64,000 bases of DNA, from the NCBI RefSeq assembly GCF_004116495.1, contig NZ_PDKC01000003.1, positions 1 to 64,000 on the forward strand, written 5' to 3'. The translations under genes were made by a program, and so were the position numbers. Below the pieces are notes generated by a model that was not told the origin of the DNA, ran no database searches, and was given only the letters and a program-made list of their open reading frames with translations. Below, one piece after another: positions 10,605 through 20,652 of this stretch (its first letter is position 1; each line of letters starts with the position of its first letter). The DNA is from Arcobacter sp. CECT 8985. Its GTDB lineage: Bacteria; Campylobacterota; Campylobacteria; Campylobacterales; Arcobacteraceae.

Positions 10605-11323
10605 TGGCACGTCAATTAACAATAAGAGTATTAAGATACGATCCACAAAGTGGAGATAGTAAACCTTACTTTAAAGATTATTCAATTGAAGAAACAGATA
10701 GTATGACAATCTATTTAGCCCTAACTAAAATTAGAGAGTCTTTAGATGCTGGTTTAAGTTTTGACTTTGTTTGTAGAGCAGGAATTTGTGGTAGTTGTGC
10801 AATGATGATTGACGGAAGACCAAAACTTGCTTGTAGAACATTAACAAAAGATTTAGGAAATGTAATAACATTATTACCTTTACCAACATTCAAACTAATC
10901 AAAGATTTATCTGTAAATACAGGTGAATGGATGGATGGTATGAGTAAAAGAGTTGAATCTTGGATTCATACTAGTAAAGAGACTGATATTGCAAATCTTG
11001 AAGAAAGAATTGATCCAGATGTAGCTGACGAAGTATTTGAACTTGATAGATGTATTGAGTGTGGATGTTGTGTTGCTGCTTGTGGTACAAAATTAATTAG
11101 AGAAGATTTCGTTGGTGCAGTAGGGTTAAATAGAGTTGCAAGATTTGAATGTGACCCACATGATGAAAGAACAGATGAAGACTATTATGAATTAGTTGGA
11201 GATGATAATGGAATCTTTGGATGTATGACTCTTCTTGGTTGTGAGGATACTTGTCCAAAACACCTTCCTTTACAAAATAAAATTGCTTATATGCGAAGAA
11301 AGCTTGCTACTATAAAAGAGTAA
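10604..11323 (+). CDS. frdB: Fumarate reductase iron-sulfur subunit FrdB
   Basis: FrdB relays electrons between the FrdC haems and the FrdA flavin through [2Fe-2S], [4Fe-4S] and [3Fe-4S] clusters. The 239-residue protein has the ferredoxin motif CRAGICGSC with a later Cys (KLACR) near residues 58-79, then [11 protein letters not shown] near 149-159, and [13 protein letters not shown] near 206-218. All expected cluster cysteines can be seen. A bidentate-looking terminator with a cytosine-rich loop follows the stop. Confidence 0.97.
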   Translation: MARQLTIRVLRYDPQSGDSKPYFKDYSIEETDSMTIYLALTKIRESLDAGLSFDFVCRAGICGSCAMMIDGRPKLACRTLTKDLGNVITLLPLPTFKLIKDLSVNTGEWMDGMSKRVESWIHTSKETDIANLEERIDPDVADEVFELDRCIECGCCVAACGTKLIREDFVGAVGLNRVARFECDPHDERTDEDYYELVGDDNGIFGCMTLLGCEDTCPKHLPLQNKIAYMRRKLATIKE

Positions 11324-11338
11324 AGACAACCAAATTTT

Positions 11339-11374
11339 AAAAGCTCTAGACCCCCCCATCCCCCTAGAGCTTTT
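11339..11374 (+). terminator. frdCAB terminator with C-rich loop
   Basis: An 11-bp perfect stem (AAAAGCTCTAG and complement, ending in TTTT) encloses a 14-base loop made almost only of C (7 C, then AT, then 4 C). Such a C-run is rare in this A/T-rich DNA. Confidence 0.85.
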
Positions 11375-11527
11375 ATCTAATATAGTTATTAGAAAAAGCG
11401 CAATATGGTATGTCTTGAATAATACTCTTTGTAGTAGGAAGGTAGAAATTCAAAACATTATTTCAAAAGAATATTACGAAACTTTAAAAATCTAATACTA
11501 TAAAAAAGTATAAAACAGCCAAAAGAG
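11375..11527 (+). other. Intergenic stretch between two terminators, no gene recognised
   Basis: The 470-base gap between frdB and aspA has two terminators. The part between them has no convincing ORF. Its end (near 11498-11520) resembles the frdB 3' end (both contain ACTATAAAA(A/G)AGTA), which could be a decayed duplication of that end, or the stretch could be a small RNA ended by the second terminator. Neither reading is proven. Downstream of 11562 the DNA is A/T-rich leader and promoter sequence for aspA. Confidence 0.3.
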
Positions 11528-11562
11528 AAGCCCTAGTTTTACATCCTTCTAGGGCTTTTTTT
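11528..11562 (+). terminator. Second terminator in the frdB-aspA gap
   Basis: A 9-bp stem AAGCCCTAG with its complement CTAGGGCTT, a 12-base loop and a run of seven T is a textbook rho-independent terminator. No annotated gene ends just before it. Confidence 0.8.
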
Positions 11563-11657
11563 ATTCTTCTTTTTTCCTTGAAATTATATTACTTTATAAC
11601 AAATATAACCTAATCAAATAAATATTATAAAAAAAATCCAAAAAATGTCAAAAAAAG

Positions 11658-11671
11658 TGAATAATTATTCA
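11658..11671 (+). promoter_or_regulatory. Candidate Crp/Fnr-type operator upstream of aspA
   Basis: TGAATAATTATTCA is a perfect 14-bp palindrome with the 5-4-5 half-site spacing of Crp/Fnr-family operators. It lies 123 bases before the aspA start. A/T-rich DNA makes chance palindromes fairly common, so the role is inferred from spacing and position. Confidence 0.4.
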
Positions 11672-11793
11672 AAAAATAACTTTTAGTTCATTTTACAGGA
11701 ATAGAATTTCTTTAAGTAAAAAATTAAAATCTTATTTTAAATTTTAATTAAGATTTTAACTTTAAACAAAAACAATTTTTTGAAGGATTTATT

Positions 11794-13194
11794 ATGAAAA
11801 CTAGAATGGAACATGACTTAATTGGAAACAAAGAGATACCAAATGAAGTATATTATGGAGTTCAAACTGCAAGAGCACAAGAAAATTTCCATATTACAGG
11901 TATTACATTATCTAAATTCCCAACATTTATAGAATCACTTGCAAAAGTTAAAAAAGCAACAGCTTTAGCTAACTATAATTTAGGAACTTTAGAAGAAAAC
12001 AAAAAAAATGCAATTTGTGAAGCTTGTGATGAAATTATTGCTGGTTCTTTACATGATCAATTTGTTGTTGATATGATTCAAGGTGGAGCAGGAACTTCTA
12101 TTAATATGAATGCAAATGAAGTTATTGCAAATAGAGCACTTGAAATTTTAGGACATGAAAAAGGTGAATATCAATTTTTACATCCAAATAATGACGTAAA
12201 TAAATCACAATCAACAAATGATTCATATCCAACTGCATTTAGAATTGCATTATTTGAAAAAATTTATGAATTAACTGACTCAATGAATGTTTTAAGAAAA
12301 GCATTTTCTAATAAAGCAGAAGAATTCAAAGATGTTGTAAAAATGGGTAGAACTCAATTACAAGATGCAGTTCCAATGACTTTAGGACAAGAATTCCACT
12401 CTTTTGCAACTATGATTGAAGAAGATATTCAAAGATTAGTTGATGCACAACAATTAGTAAGAGAAATGAACTTAGGTGCAACTGCAATTGGTACAGGAAT
12501 TAACTCTCATCCTGCATATGCACATGAAGTAGAATTAAAATTACAAGAAGTAACTGGAAGACCTTTTGTTACTGCAAAAGACTTAGTTGAAGCTACTCAA
12601 GATACAGGTGCATATGTACAAATTTCTGGAGTATTAAAAAGAGTTGCTACTAAAATTTCTAAAATTTGTAATGACTTAAGATTATTAAGTTCAGGACCAA
12701 GAACAGGATTTAATGAAATTAATTTACCAGCAATGCAACCAGGTTCATCAATTATGCCAGGTAAAGTTAACCCAGTTATTCCTGAAGTTGTAAATCAAGT
12801 AGCATTCCAAGTAATTGGTACAGATGTAACTATTACAATGGCAAGTGAAGGTGGACAATTACAATTAAATGTATTTGAACCAGTTATTGCTTATAACTTA
12901 TTCAATTCAATTAATATGATGAAAAATGCATTTGAAACATTAGCAGAAAAATGTGTTAATGGTATTACTGCAAATGAAGAAAGATGTAAAGATTTAGTAC
13001 TTCATAGTATTGGATTAGTTACTGCATTAAACCCATATATTGGGTATGAAAATTCAACAAATGTGGCGAAAGAAGCATTAGATTCTGGAAGATCAGTTTA
13101 TGACATTGTATTAGAGAAAAAACTATTAACTAAAGATGAATTAGATGATATTATCAAACCAGAAAATATGATTAAACCAAGAGAGAGAAAATAA
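11794..13194 (+). CDS. aspA: Aspartate ammonia-lyase (aspartase)
   Basis: AspA deaminates L-aspartate to fumarate and ammonia in the cytoplasm. The fumarate can feed FrdCAB. The 466-residue length is typical. The fumarase/aspartase signature GSSIMPGKVNP lies near residues 318-328, and TNDSYPTAFR and GRTQLQDA are the other conserved family regions. Aspartase and class II fumarase are close relatives; the N-terminal MKTRMEHDLIG and the neighbours dcuA and ansB favour aspartase. SD is GAAGGA. It heads an aspA-dcuA-ansB cluster. Confidence 0.95.
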   Translation: MKTRMEHDLIGNKEIPNEVYYGVQTARAQENFHITGITLSKFPTFIESLAKVKKATALANYNLGTLEENKKNAICEACDEIIAGSLHDQFVVDMIQGGAGTSINMNANEVIANRALEILGHEKGEYQFLHPNNDVNKSQSTNDSYPTAFRIALFEKIYELTDSMNVLRKAFSNKAEEFKDVVKMGRTQLQDAVPMTLGQEFHSFATMIEEDIQRLVDAQQLVREMNLGATAIGTGINSHPAYAHEVELKLQEVTGRPFVTAKDLVEATQDTGAYVQISGVLKRVATKISKICNDLRLLSSGPRTGFNEINLPAMQPGSSIMPGKVNPVIPEVVNQVAFQVIGTDVTITMASEGGQLQLNVFEPVIAYNLFNSINMMKNAFETLAEKCVNGITANEERCKDLVLHSIGLVTALNPYIGYENSTNVAKEALDSGRSVYDIVLEKKLLTKDELDDIIKPENMIKPRERK

Positions 13195-13233
13195 GCTTAG
13201 GCAATATAATTAAACAAATTTAAGGAGGATGTT

Positions 13234-14535
13234 ATGCTAGTTTTAGAAATAATAGTTGTGTTAGCCGCCATATTCTTAGGAGCAAGAATGGGCGGTATTG
13301 GAATCGGTTATGCGGGTGGACTTGGTGTTCTTGTTTTATGTCTTGGGTTTGGACTTGAACCAGGAAGTATTCCAATCGATGTTATTTTAATTATCATGTC
13401 TGTTATTGCAGCAATTGCAGCAATGCAAGTTGCAGGTGGGTTAGATTATATGGTAAAAATTGCTGAGGATATTTTAAGAAAAAATCCTAAACAAATTACA
13501 TATCTAGCACCAACAGTTACATATTTTATGACACTACTTGCAGGTACAGGTCATACAGCTTACTCTACACTTCCAGTTATTGCTGAAGTTGCAAAAGAGC
13601 AAGGTATTAGACCATCAAGACCTTTAAGTATTGCAGTTGTTGCATCTCAAATAGCAATTACAGCTTCTCCTATTTCAGCAGCAGTTGTTTTCTTTAGTGG
13701 GATTTTAGAACCACTAGGAGTTGGTTATATTCAATTATTAGCAATTGTTATTCCTACTACTTATGCTGCTTGTATGATTACAGCATTTTTTAGTAACTTT
13801 ATGGGAAAAGACTTAAAAGATGATCCAGTATATAAAGATAGATTAGAAAAAGGTCTTGTTAAATTAAGAGGTGAGACTAAAGTTGAAATCAAAAAAGGTG
13901 CAAAATTATCTGTAGCTATTTTTTGTTTAACTATTCTTGCAGTTGTTACATATGCTACATTAATTAGTAAAAAAGTTGGAGTTATTGTTGACCCTTCTTT
14001 ACCAAGAAATGCAGCGATTATGGTATTTATGTTAGCGTGTGCAACAATTATTGCATTAGCTTGTAAAATCGATACAGGAAAAGTTATTAGTGCATCAACA
14101 TTTAAATCAGGTATGAGTGCTTGTATTTGTGTCCTTGGTGTTGCATGGCTAGGAACTACTTTTGTTGGTGCTCACATCAATGAAATTAAAGGTTTTGCAA
14201 GTGATTTATTAAATCAATATCCATGGATGTTAGCTGTTACATTATTCTTTGCAAGTATGTTGTTATACTCTCAAGGTGCAACTACAAAAGCATTAATGCC
14301 AGCAGCTTTAGCATTAGGTGTTGATCCAACTACTGCAATTGCATCATTTGCAGCAGTAAGTGCATTATTTGTTTTACCAACTTATCCAACACTACTAGCA
14401 GCAGTAGAAATGGATGATACAGGTTCTACAAGAATTGGTAATCTTGTATTTAACCACCCATTTATGATTCCAGGTGTTATAGCAATTACATTAAGTGTAA
14501 TTTTTGGATTCATGTTTGCAGGCGTAATTATCTAA
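13234..14535 (+). CDS. dcuA: Anaerobic C4-dicarboxylate transporter DcuA
   Basis: This inner-membrane carrier of 433 residues has about ten or more hydrophobic segments. Its start (MLVLEIIVVLAAIFLGARMG) and the MQVAGGLDY and ASQIAITASPISAAVV stretches match DcuA/DcuB antiporters. Such carriers exchange aspartate or fumarate for succinate in fumarate respiration. DcuA is preferred to DcuB from the N-terminus and from the adjacent aspA, as in Campylobacter. SD is TAAGGAGG, 39 bases after aspA, so cotranscription is likely. Confidence 0.93.
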   Translation: MLVLEIIVVLAAIFLGARMGGIGIGYAGGLGVLVLCLGFGLEPGSIPIDVILIIMSVIAAIAAMQVAGGLDYMVKIAEDILRKNPKQITYLAPTVTYFMTLLAGTGHTAYSTLPVIAEVAKEQGIRPSRPLSIAVVASQIAITASPISAAVVFFSGILEPLGVGYIQLLAIVIPTTYAACMITAFFSNFMGKDLKDDPVYKDRLEKGLVKLRGETKVEIKKGAKLSVAIFCLTILAVVTYATLISKKVGVIVDPSLPRNAAIMVFMLACATIIALACKIDTGKVISASTFKSGMSACICVLGVAWLGTTFVGAHINEIKGFASDLLNQYPWMLAVTLFFASMLLYSQGATTKALMPAALALGVDPTTAIASFAAVSALFVLPTYPTLLAAVEMDDTGSTRIGNLVFNHPFMIPGVIAITLSVIFGFMFAGVII

Positions 14536-14548
14536 TAAGACAAGTTTC

Positions 14549-14568
14549 GTGCAAGAGTAATCTTGCAC
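14549..14568 (+). promoter_or_regulatory. Hairpin between dcuA and ansB
   Basis: GTGCAAGA pairs with TCTTGCAC around a GTAA loop of the stable GNRA type. There is no U-run after it, so it is more likely an mRNA-stabilising or processing hairpin than a terminator. Confidence 0.5.
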
Positions 14569-14604
14569 AAAGCTAATAATCAAACTATTCACAATTTGAA
14601 CTAA

Positions 14605-15663
<1,059 letters not shown>

Positions 15664-15669
15664 AAAGTT

Positions 15670-15695
15670 AGAAAAGAGGATAAAACCTCTTTTCT
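15670..15695 (+). terminator. Terminator after ansB
   Basis: A 10-bp perfect stem AGAAAAGAGG / CCTCTTTTCT with a six-base loop begins seven bases after the ansB stop. It ends the aspA-dcuA-ansB unit. Confidence 0.75.
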
Positions 15696-15755
15696 CAATA
15701 TAAAATAACTTATAAATGTTATAATATTATTTATAATATTTATAAGGTTACTTTG

Positions 15756-17987
15756 ATGCAACAATCACTTATTAAACAATTTTTCTTTTTTTTTCTTCTA
15801 TTTTTTCTTTGTATAAATGTTTATGCAAATGATAAAAAGAATGTATTAATTATTAACTCTTACCATAAAGGTTTTGAATGGAGTGACAGAGTTATTAGAG
15901 GTATGGAAGATATATTTTATAATACAAATATAGATTCAAATATTTTATATATGGACTCAAAAAGAATTGCATCTCAACAATACTATAAAAAATTAAAAGA
16001 GTTATATTTACTTCAACTTTCAAAACACAAATATGATTTGGTTGTTGTTATTGATCCTTTTGCATATGAATTTGTTTTAAAATATTATAAAGATTTATGC
16101 ACTAAAGGTCAACCAATATATTTTATTGGATTAGAACAATTTTCAAGAGAATATGTAAAAAAGTTTGGTCTGGAAGATAAAGTTTCAGGAATGATGGAAA
16201 GAAGAGCGATTCCTGAAACTATAAAAATGATTCCAAAAATTATGCCAGATATTGAAAAACTTTATATTATTAATGACAAAAGTGCAAATGGCGATGATTC
16301 TGAACCTTATATAAAAGAAGCAATAAATCAAATAGGAAATAGATATAAAGTAGAATATATAAGAAGTATAAAATTTAAAGATTTAGTTAAAAAATTTTCT
16401 AAATATAAAAGAAATGAAGCAATATTTTTTATTAGATTTTACAATGATAGTACAGGAAAACTTTATAGAAATTATGAGATTGCTTCATTTATACAAAAAG
16501 CAAAAATTCCAGTTTTTATTACGGATGATTTATTCATAAAAAAAGGTGCTTTAGGTGGTAAATTAGTAAAAATAAGACAACTAGGACGAAACTCTGCAAA
16601 GATTATAATAAAAATTTTAGAAAATCCTAAAGTATCACCAATTATTCAAACAGATATGAGTTATAAATATATATTTGATTATAAAAAAGTAAAAGAGTAT
16701 TTTTTATCTTTGGAGTCTTTAAATAGTGATTTTGAGTATGTAAATGCACCTATATCATTTTTTGATAAATATAGAAAACTTATAGATATTGTGTTTATAA
16801 TATCTCCTTTTTTGTTTTTTTTAATTTTGGGACTTATTCATAACTTGTATCATAGAATTAAAAATGCAAAAAAATTAAAACAAAGAATGGAGTTTGATAA
16901 AGTATTATTAAATTCAGTTCATACTCCTATTTTATGGCAAGATCAAAATGGTTATATTGTTGATACAAACTCAAAATTTAAAGAGTTAATTAACATGTAT
17001 TCAAAAGAGGATAAAGGAAGAAAACTAAAAGAGTATATTGAAAATGGAAATGTAAAAAATCTTTTGGTTGTATTAAAAAGTATGACAAAAAAATCAATGG
17101 GTGAAAATGAACTTTCATTTAGAGATGATAATAATAGTGAACATACTTTTATGATGAATCAGACAAATTATACGGAAAATATTTTTAAAACTAGTGGTAC
17201 TGTTACAGTCTTTACTGATATTACAAAAGAAAAGCAGGCATTAAAAGAAAAAATGAAACATCAAGAATTTAGTATTCAGCAAGCAAAACTAGCAGAAATA
17301 GGGGAGATATTTTCTTCAATTGCTCATCAATGGAAAAGTCCTTTGGTTGAAATAGCAACTATAGCACAAGAGCAAATATATGCAAATGGAACACAAGAAG
17401 ATGAAGAAAACTCAAAATATGTAAATGATATTATGGTCCAAGTTAGATATATGACTGATACAGTAAATGATTTTCAAAATTTTATTAAACCATCAAATGA
17501 AAAGAGTGTATTTAATATTTATGAAACTGTTGTAACAATGATGGAAATAATAAAACACAATATAAAATATAACTATATAAAAGTAAATATTTATGTATCT
17601 GAAAATTGTAATTTAAATATTTTGGGATACAAAAATGAGTTAATGCAAACACTTTTAAATATAGTAAATAATGCAAAAGATGCAATTATAAAAAATAAAA
17701 AAGTAAAAAATATAAAAAAAGGAGTTATTAATATAAGTATTAAAAATATAGATAATCATGTATTAATAGAGATAGAAGATAATGGTGGAGGAATCCCAAA
17801 AGAGCACATAAAAAATATTTTTGAACCTTATTATACAACTAAAAATAATGGTCATGGAATAGGCTTATATATGGCAAAACTTATTATTGAAGATAAAATG
17901 GGCGGTACAATAAGTGCTTTAAATACAGAATATGGTGCAAAATTTAGTATAAAATTGGAATTAAATCATGAAAATATTAGTACTTGA
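15756..17987 (+). CDS. Sensor histidine kinase with periplasmic binding-protein-like domain
   Basis: The 743-residue membrane kinase has a signal peptide (about 1-24), a periplasmic domain of about 300 residues resembling ABC_sub_bind/peripla-binding proteins (VLIINSYHKGFEWSDRV near 30-46), a membrane helix near 347-370, a PAS-like domain (LLNSVHTPILWQDQNGYIVD) and a kinase core. The phospho-acceptor His is in SIAHQWKSP near residue 524. The ATPase has N box NIVNNAKDAI, G1 IEDNGGGIP and G2 GHGIGLYMAK. A TTG lies just before, but the ATG at 15756 is the simpler start. It overlaps its response regulator by 20 bases. The ligand is not known; the neighbours suggest an amino acid or dicarboxylate. 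Confidence 0.9.
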   Translation: MQQSLIKQFFFFFLLFFLCINVYANDKKNVLIINSYHKGFEWSDRVIRGMEDIFYNTNIDSNILYMDSKRIASQQYYKKLKELYLLQLSKHKYDLVVVIDPFAYEFVLKYYKDLCTKGQPIYFIGLEQFSREYVKKFGLEDKVSGMMERRAIPETIKMIPKIMPDIEKLYIINDKSANGDDSEPYIKEAINQIGNRYKVEYIRSIKFKDLVKKFSKYKRNEAIFFIRFYNDSTGKLYRNYEIASFIQKAKIPVFITDDLFIKKGALGGKLVKIRQLGRNSAKIIIKILENPKVSPIIQTDMSYKYIFDYKKVKEYFLSLESLNSDFEYVNAPISFFDKYRKLIDIVFIISPFLFFLILGLIHNLYHRIKNAKKLKQRMEFDKVLLNSVHTPILWQDQNGYIVDTNSKFKELINMYSKEDKGRKLKEYIENGNVKNLLVVLKSMTKKSMGENELSFRDDNNSEHTFMMNQTNYTENIFKTSGTVTVFTDITKEKQALKEKMKHQEFSIQQAKLAEIGEIFSSIAHQWKSPLVEIATIAQEQIYANGTQEDEENSKYVNDIMVQVRYMTDTVNDFQNFIKPSNEKSVFNIYETVVTMMEIIKHNIKYNYIKVNIYVSENCNLNILGYKNELMQTLLNIVNNAKDAIIKNKKVKNIKKGVINISIKNIDNHVLIEIEDNGGGIPKEHIKNIFEPYYTTKNNGHGIGLYMAKLIIEDKMGGTISALNTEYGAKFSIKLELNHENIST

Positions 17988-18621
17988 AGATAATGAAAGA
18001 CTATGTAATCTAATTGCAAGTGCATTAGAAAAAGAAGGATATAAGGTTGATACTTTTTACGATGGAGAGGATGCTTTAGAAGCATTAGTAAATGGTTATC
18101 AATGTTTTGTTTTAGATATCAATGTTCCATCTTTAGATGGTATATCTATTTTAGAATCAATTAGAATGTATCATAATGATATTCCTGTTATTATTATGAG
18201 TTCAAATCATGAATTAGATAAAATTCAAGCTTCATATGAAATAGGATGTGATGAGTTTTTAAAAAAACCTTTTTTTATGTATGAGTTAATTCATAAGATA
18301 AAAAAATTATGTAAATATGAAACTAAAGTTCTAAATTTAGGTGAAGATTGTATCTTTGATTATACAAGACATTGTCTAACTAAAAATAATCAAGAGGTGA
18401 AGTTAGCAAAAAAAGAGATACTTTTTCTTGAATTATTAGCAAAAGATATTCATAGAGTATTTAGCTTTGATGAAATTGAAGAGTATGTATGGGAAGGTGA
18501 ACCAACATCTTTAGGGAATATTAGAGCTTTAGTAAAAAGAATTAGAAAAAAAATTCCTGAAAAATCTATAAAAATTGTAAAAGGACTAGGTTATTCAATT
18601 GATGCTTCAGTAGTTGAATAA
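17968..18621 (+). CDS. OmpR-family response regulator
   Basis: The 217-residue protein has a receiver domain with acidic pocket ED at 7-8, phospho-acceptor Asp50 (CFVLDIN) and the conserved Lys in FLKKPF near 101. A winged-helix DNA-binding domain follows (GNIRALVKRIRKKI and IVKGLGYSI). Its start codon lies inside the kinase gene, so the pair is translated together. The probable target is the symporter gene directly downstream, 83 bases away; this is inferred from position only. Confidence 0.93.
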   Translation: MKILVLEDNERLCNLIASALEKEGYKVDTFYDGEDALEALVNGYQCFVLDINVPSLDGISILESIRMYHNDIPVIIMSSNHELDKIQASYEIGCDEFLKKPFFMYELIHKIKKLCKYETKVLNLGEDCIFDYTRHCLTKNNQEVKLAKKEILFLELLAKDIHRVFSFDEIEEYVWEGEPTSLGNIRALVKRIRKKIPEKSIKIVKGLGYSIDASVVE

Positions 18622-18704
18622 ATTTTAATTTTTTATAAAAAAGTCCATTTTATTTCATTTTATTTTTCTAGAATAGAAGATTAGCTAAATTTTAAGGAGT
18701 GAGA

Positions 18705-19925
18705 ATGTGGGCTTTATATAAAAAAGTGCCTTTATGGCAGAAAATATTTTTAGGATTAGTTCTTGGGTTAATTACAGGACTTGTTTTTAAAGATCTTGCA
18801 ATTTACCTAAAACCTTTAGGAACACTATTTTTAAATCTAATTAAGATGTTAATTGTTCCACTTATTTTTGTGACACTTGTAAGTGGTATTACATCTATGG
18901 ATGATTTCTCAAAAATGAAAAGAGTTGGTTTAAAAACTTTTTTTATATATTTATCAACAACAGCAGTTGCAATAACAATTGGGTTAGCTTTTGGATTTTT
19001 CTTTGAACCAGGTGTAGGAGTATCTTTAGTAAATAAAGAAGCTGTTGTTGCAAAAGCAGCACCATCATTAATAGATACATTATTAAATATAATTACAACT
19101 AATCCAATTAGTAGTTTAGCGCAAGGTAATATTTTACAAATTATCTTTTTTGCAATTATTTTAGGATTATCAATAAATCTTGCAAAAGATAAATCAAAAC
19201 CTGTAAAAGATTTCTTTAATTCATTTTCAGAAGTAATGTTTAAAATGACAGATATTGTAATATCTTTCGCACCTATTGGTATTTTTGGTTTGATGGCTTG
19301 GGTTAGTGCCTCATATGGAATGGATGTTTTATATAGTTTGTTAAAAGTGATTTTATGTGTTTACATAGCTTCAATTTTACATATGGTTTTTACATATGGA
19401 TTAGCAATTAAATTTATTTCAAAATTGAGCATTCTTAAATTTTTCAAAGGAATTATTCCTGCACAGATGATTGCCTTTACGACTACAAGTAGTTCAGGAA
19501 CTCTTCCTGTTACAACATCTAATGTTGTAAATAATTTAGGAACTTCAAAATCAATTTCAAGTTTTGTTTTACCTTTAGGTGCAACAATTAATATGGATGG
19601 AACTGCAATCTATCAAGGAGTATGTGCAATGTTTGTTGCACAAGCATTTGGTGTTGATTTGACATTTTCTAATATGTTAACAATAGTTTTAACTTCAACA
19701 TTAGCTTCAATAGGAACAGCTGGAGTTCCTGGTGCTGGATTGATTATGCTTACTTTAGTATTAACTTCTGTTAATTTACCTTTAGAAGGTGTTGCAATTA
19801 TTGCGGGAATTGATAGAATATTAGATATGGCAAGAACTACTGTAAATGTAACTGGAGATGCAATGGTTACAGTTTTTGTTGCAAAAAGTGAAAATGAGTT
19901 AGATGAAAAAATTTATAATAGTTAA
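18705..19925 (+). CDS. Dicarboxylate/amino acid:cation symporter (DAACS family)
   Basis: This inner-membrane carrier of the GltP/DctA/GltT family takes up glutamate, aspartate or C4-dicarboxylates with protons or sodium. The 406-residue length is normal. Family motifs are the serine-rich TTTSSSGTLPVT hairpin near 263-274, NMDGTA near 297-302 and the second hairpin (ASIGTAGVPGAG). The GTG six bases upstream overlaps the AAGGAG ribosome site, so the ATG at 18705 is the better start. The substrate is uncertain; the context of aspartate metabolism fits Asp/Glu or dicarboxylates. Confidence 0.92.
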   Translation: MWALYKKVPLWQKIFLGLVLGLITGLVFKDLAIYLKPLGTLFLNLIKMLIVPLIFVTLVSGITSMDDFSKMKRVGLKTFFIYLSTTAVAITIGLAFGFFFEPGVGVSLVNKEAVVAKAAPSLIDTLLNIITTNPISSLAQGNILQIIFFAIILGLSINLAKDKSKPVKDFFNSFSEVMFKMTDIVISFAPIGIFGLMAWVSASYGMDVLYSLLKVILCVYIASILHMVFTYGLAIKFISKLSILKFFKGIIPAQMIAFTTTSSSGTLPVTTSNVVNNLGTSKSISSFVLPLGATINMDGTAIYQGVCAMFVAQAFGVDLTFSNMLTIVLTSTLASIGTAGVPGAGLIMLTLVLTSVNLPLEGVAIIAGIDRILDMARTTVNVTGDAMVTVFVAKSENELDEKIYNS

Positions 19926-19949
19926 ACAAGAGAGTTAATTCTCTTGTTT
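19924..19949. terminator. Bidirectional terminator between symporter and YheO-like gene
   Basis: AAACAAGAGA pairs with TCTCTTGTTT over a six-base loop, between two convergent genes. It overlaps the last codons of the minus-strand gene, and T-runs follow on both strands. Confidence 0.75.
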
Positions 19950-20543
19950 TAACCATTTATATATTGTTGCTCTTGATATATTTAATATCTCACATAAGTA
20001 TGCAACAACATTTCTAATTGAAAAAATACCTTTATCATTTAAAAATAGTATTAACTCTTTTTTTTCTTTTATTTTAAGTTCTTCTATTTTTCTATTTTTT
20101 GTTTCTAAAAATTCTTTTATTAATTTATTTGTATGGCTTTTCCAATCCTGTGAAAATAATAGATTAGGGGATTCATTTTTATCTTCAATATTTAAAAATG
20201 ATTTTAAAGAATCGAAAATATTTTCAAATGTTTGTATATTAAAGTTAATACACATAATTCCTATTATTTCATTATTCTCATCTCTAATAATTGAAGATAC
20301 GGTTTTTAATCTTTTACCATCAAAATTAACTTTTTCATATGGTCCTACAATATCAGTTGTTAGTGATTTAAAGTCTTTAACATCATTTATCATTTTATCA
20401 CCTATTTCTCTTTTTGAAAAGGCATTTGAAATATGTACTAATTTTTCTTGTTTCACATCATGTAAAACAACTTCGACATTAGGATAAAAAAGTTTTGTAA
20501 TTGCATCACAAACTGTTATATGTGGTATTAATTTTTTATTCAT
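19935..20543 (-). CDS. YheO/DauR-type transcriptional regulator
   Basis: The 202-residue protein matches the YheO family in layout: an N-terminal PAS-like sensor domain (about 8-118, with VVLHDV and IIGIMCINFNI) and a C-terminal helix-turn-helix (VVAYLCEILNISRATIYKWL, near residue 178). DauR, a family member, regulates D-arginine use in Pseudomonas, but the ligand cannot be read from sequence. It is divergent from lrgAB with 109 bases between the starts, so it probably controls lrgAB and itself. Confidence 0.85.
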   Translation of the reverse strand: MNKKLIPHITVCDAITKLFYPNVEVVLHDVKQEKLVHISNAFSKREIGDKMINDVKDFKSLTTDIVGPYEKVNFDGKRLKTVSSIIRDENNEIIGIMCINFNIQTFENIFDSLKSFLNIEDKNESPNLLFSQDWKSHTNKLIKEFLETKNRKIEELKIKEKKELILFLNDKGIFSIRNVVAYLCEILNISRATIYKWLKQEN

Positions 20544-20574
20544 AATGAATCTTACAATAATTAAAGCTTAAAAT

Positions 20575-20629
20575 ACAAAAAGTCTATAAAAAATAATAAG
20601 TTGACAAAAAGTCTATAAAACTCTATAAT
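20575..20629 (+). promoter_or_regulatory. lrgAB promoter with consensus -35/-10 and 17-bp direct repeats
   Basis: TTGACA (20601-20606), a 17-base spacer and TATAAT (20624-20629) form a perfect sigma-70 consensus. The 17-mer ACAAAAAGTCTATAAAA occurs at 20575-20591 and again at 20604-20620, 29 bases apart, the second copy inside the promoter spacer. A shorter relative (CTCTATAAT) covers the -10. The repeats are a likely operator for the divergent YheO-type regulator. Confidence 0.75.
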
Positions 20630-20652
20630 TTTATTTTTTTTAAGGATATGAA

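Noticed and set aside
11400-11527. Pseudogene of frdB
   Set aside because: Only about 25 bases resemble the frdB end; no wider alignment could be made by eye.
18699-18701. GTG start of the DAACS symporter
   Set aside because: It overlaps the AAGGAG ribosome site that serves the ATG at 18705.
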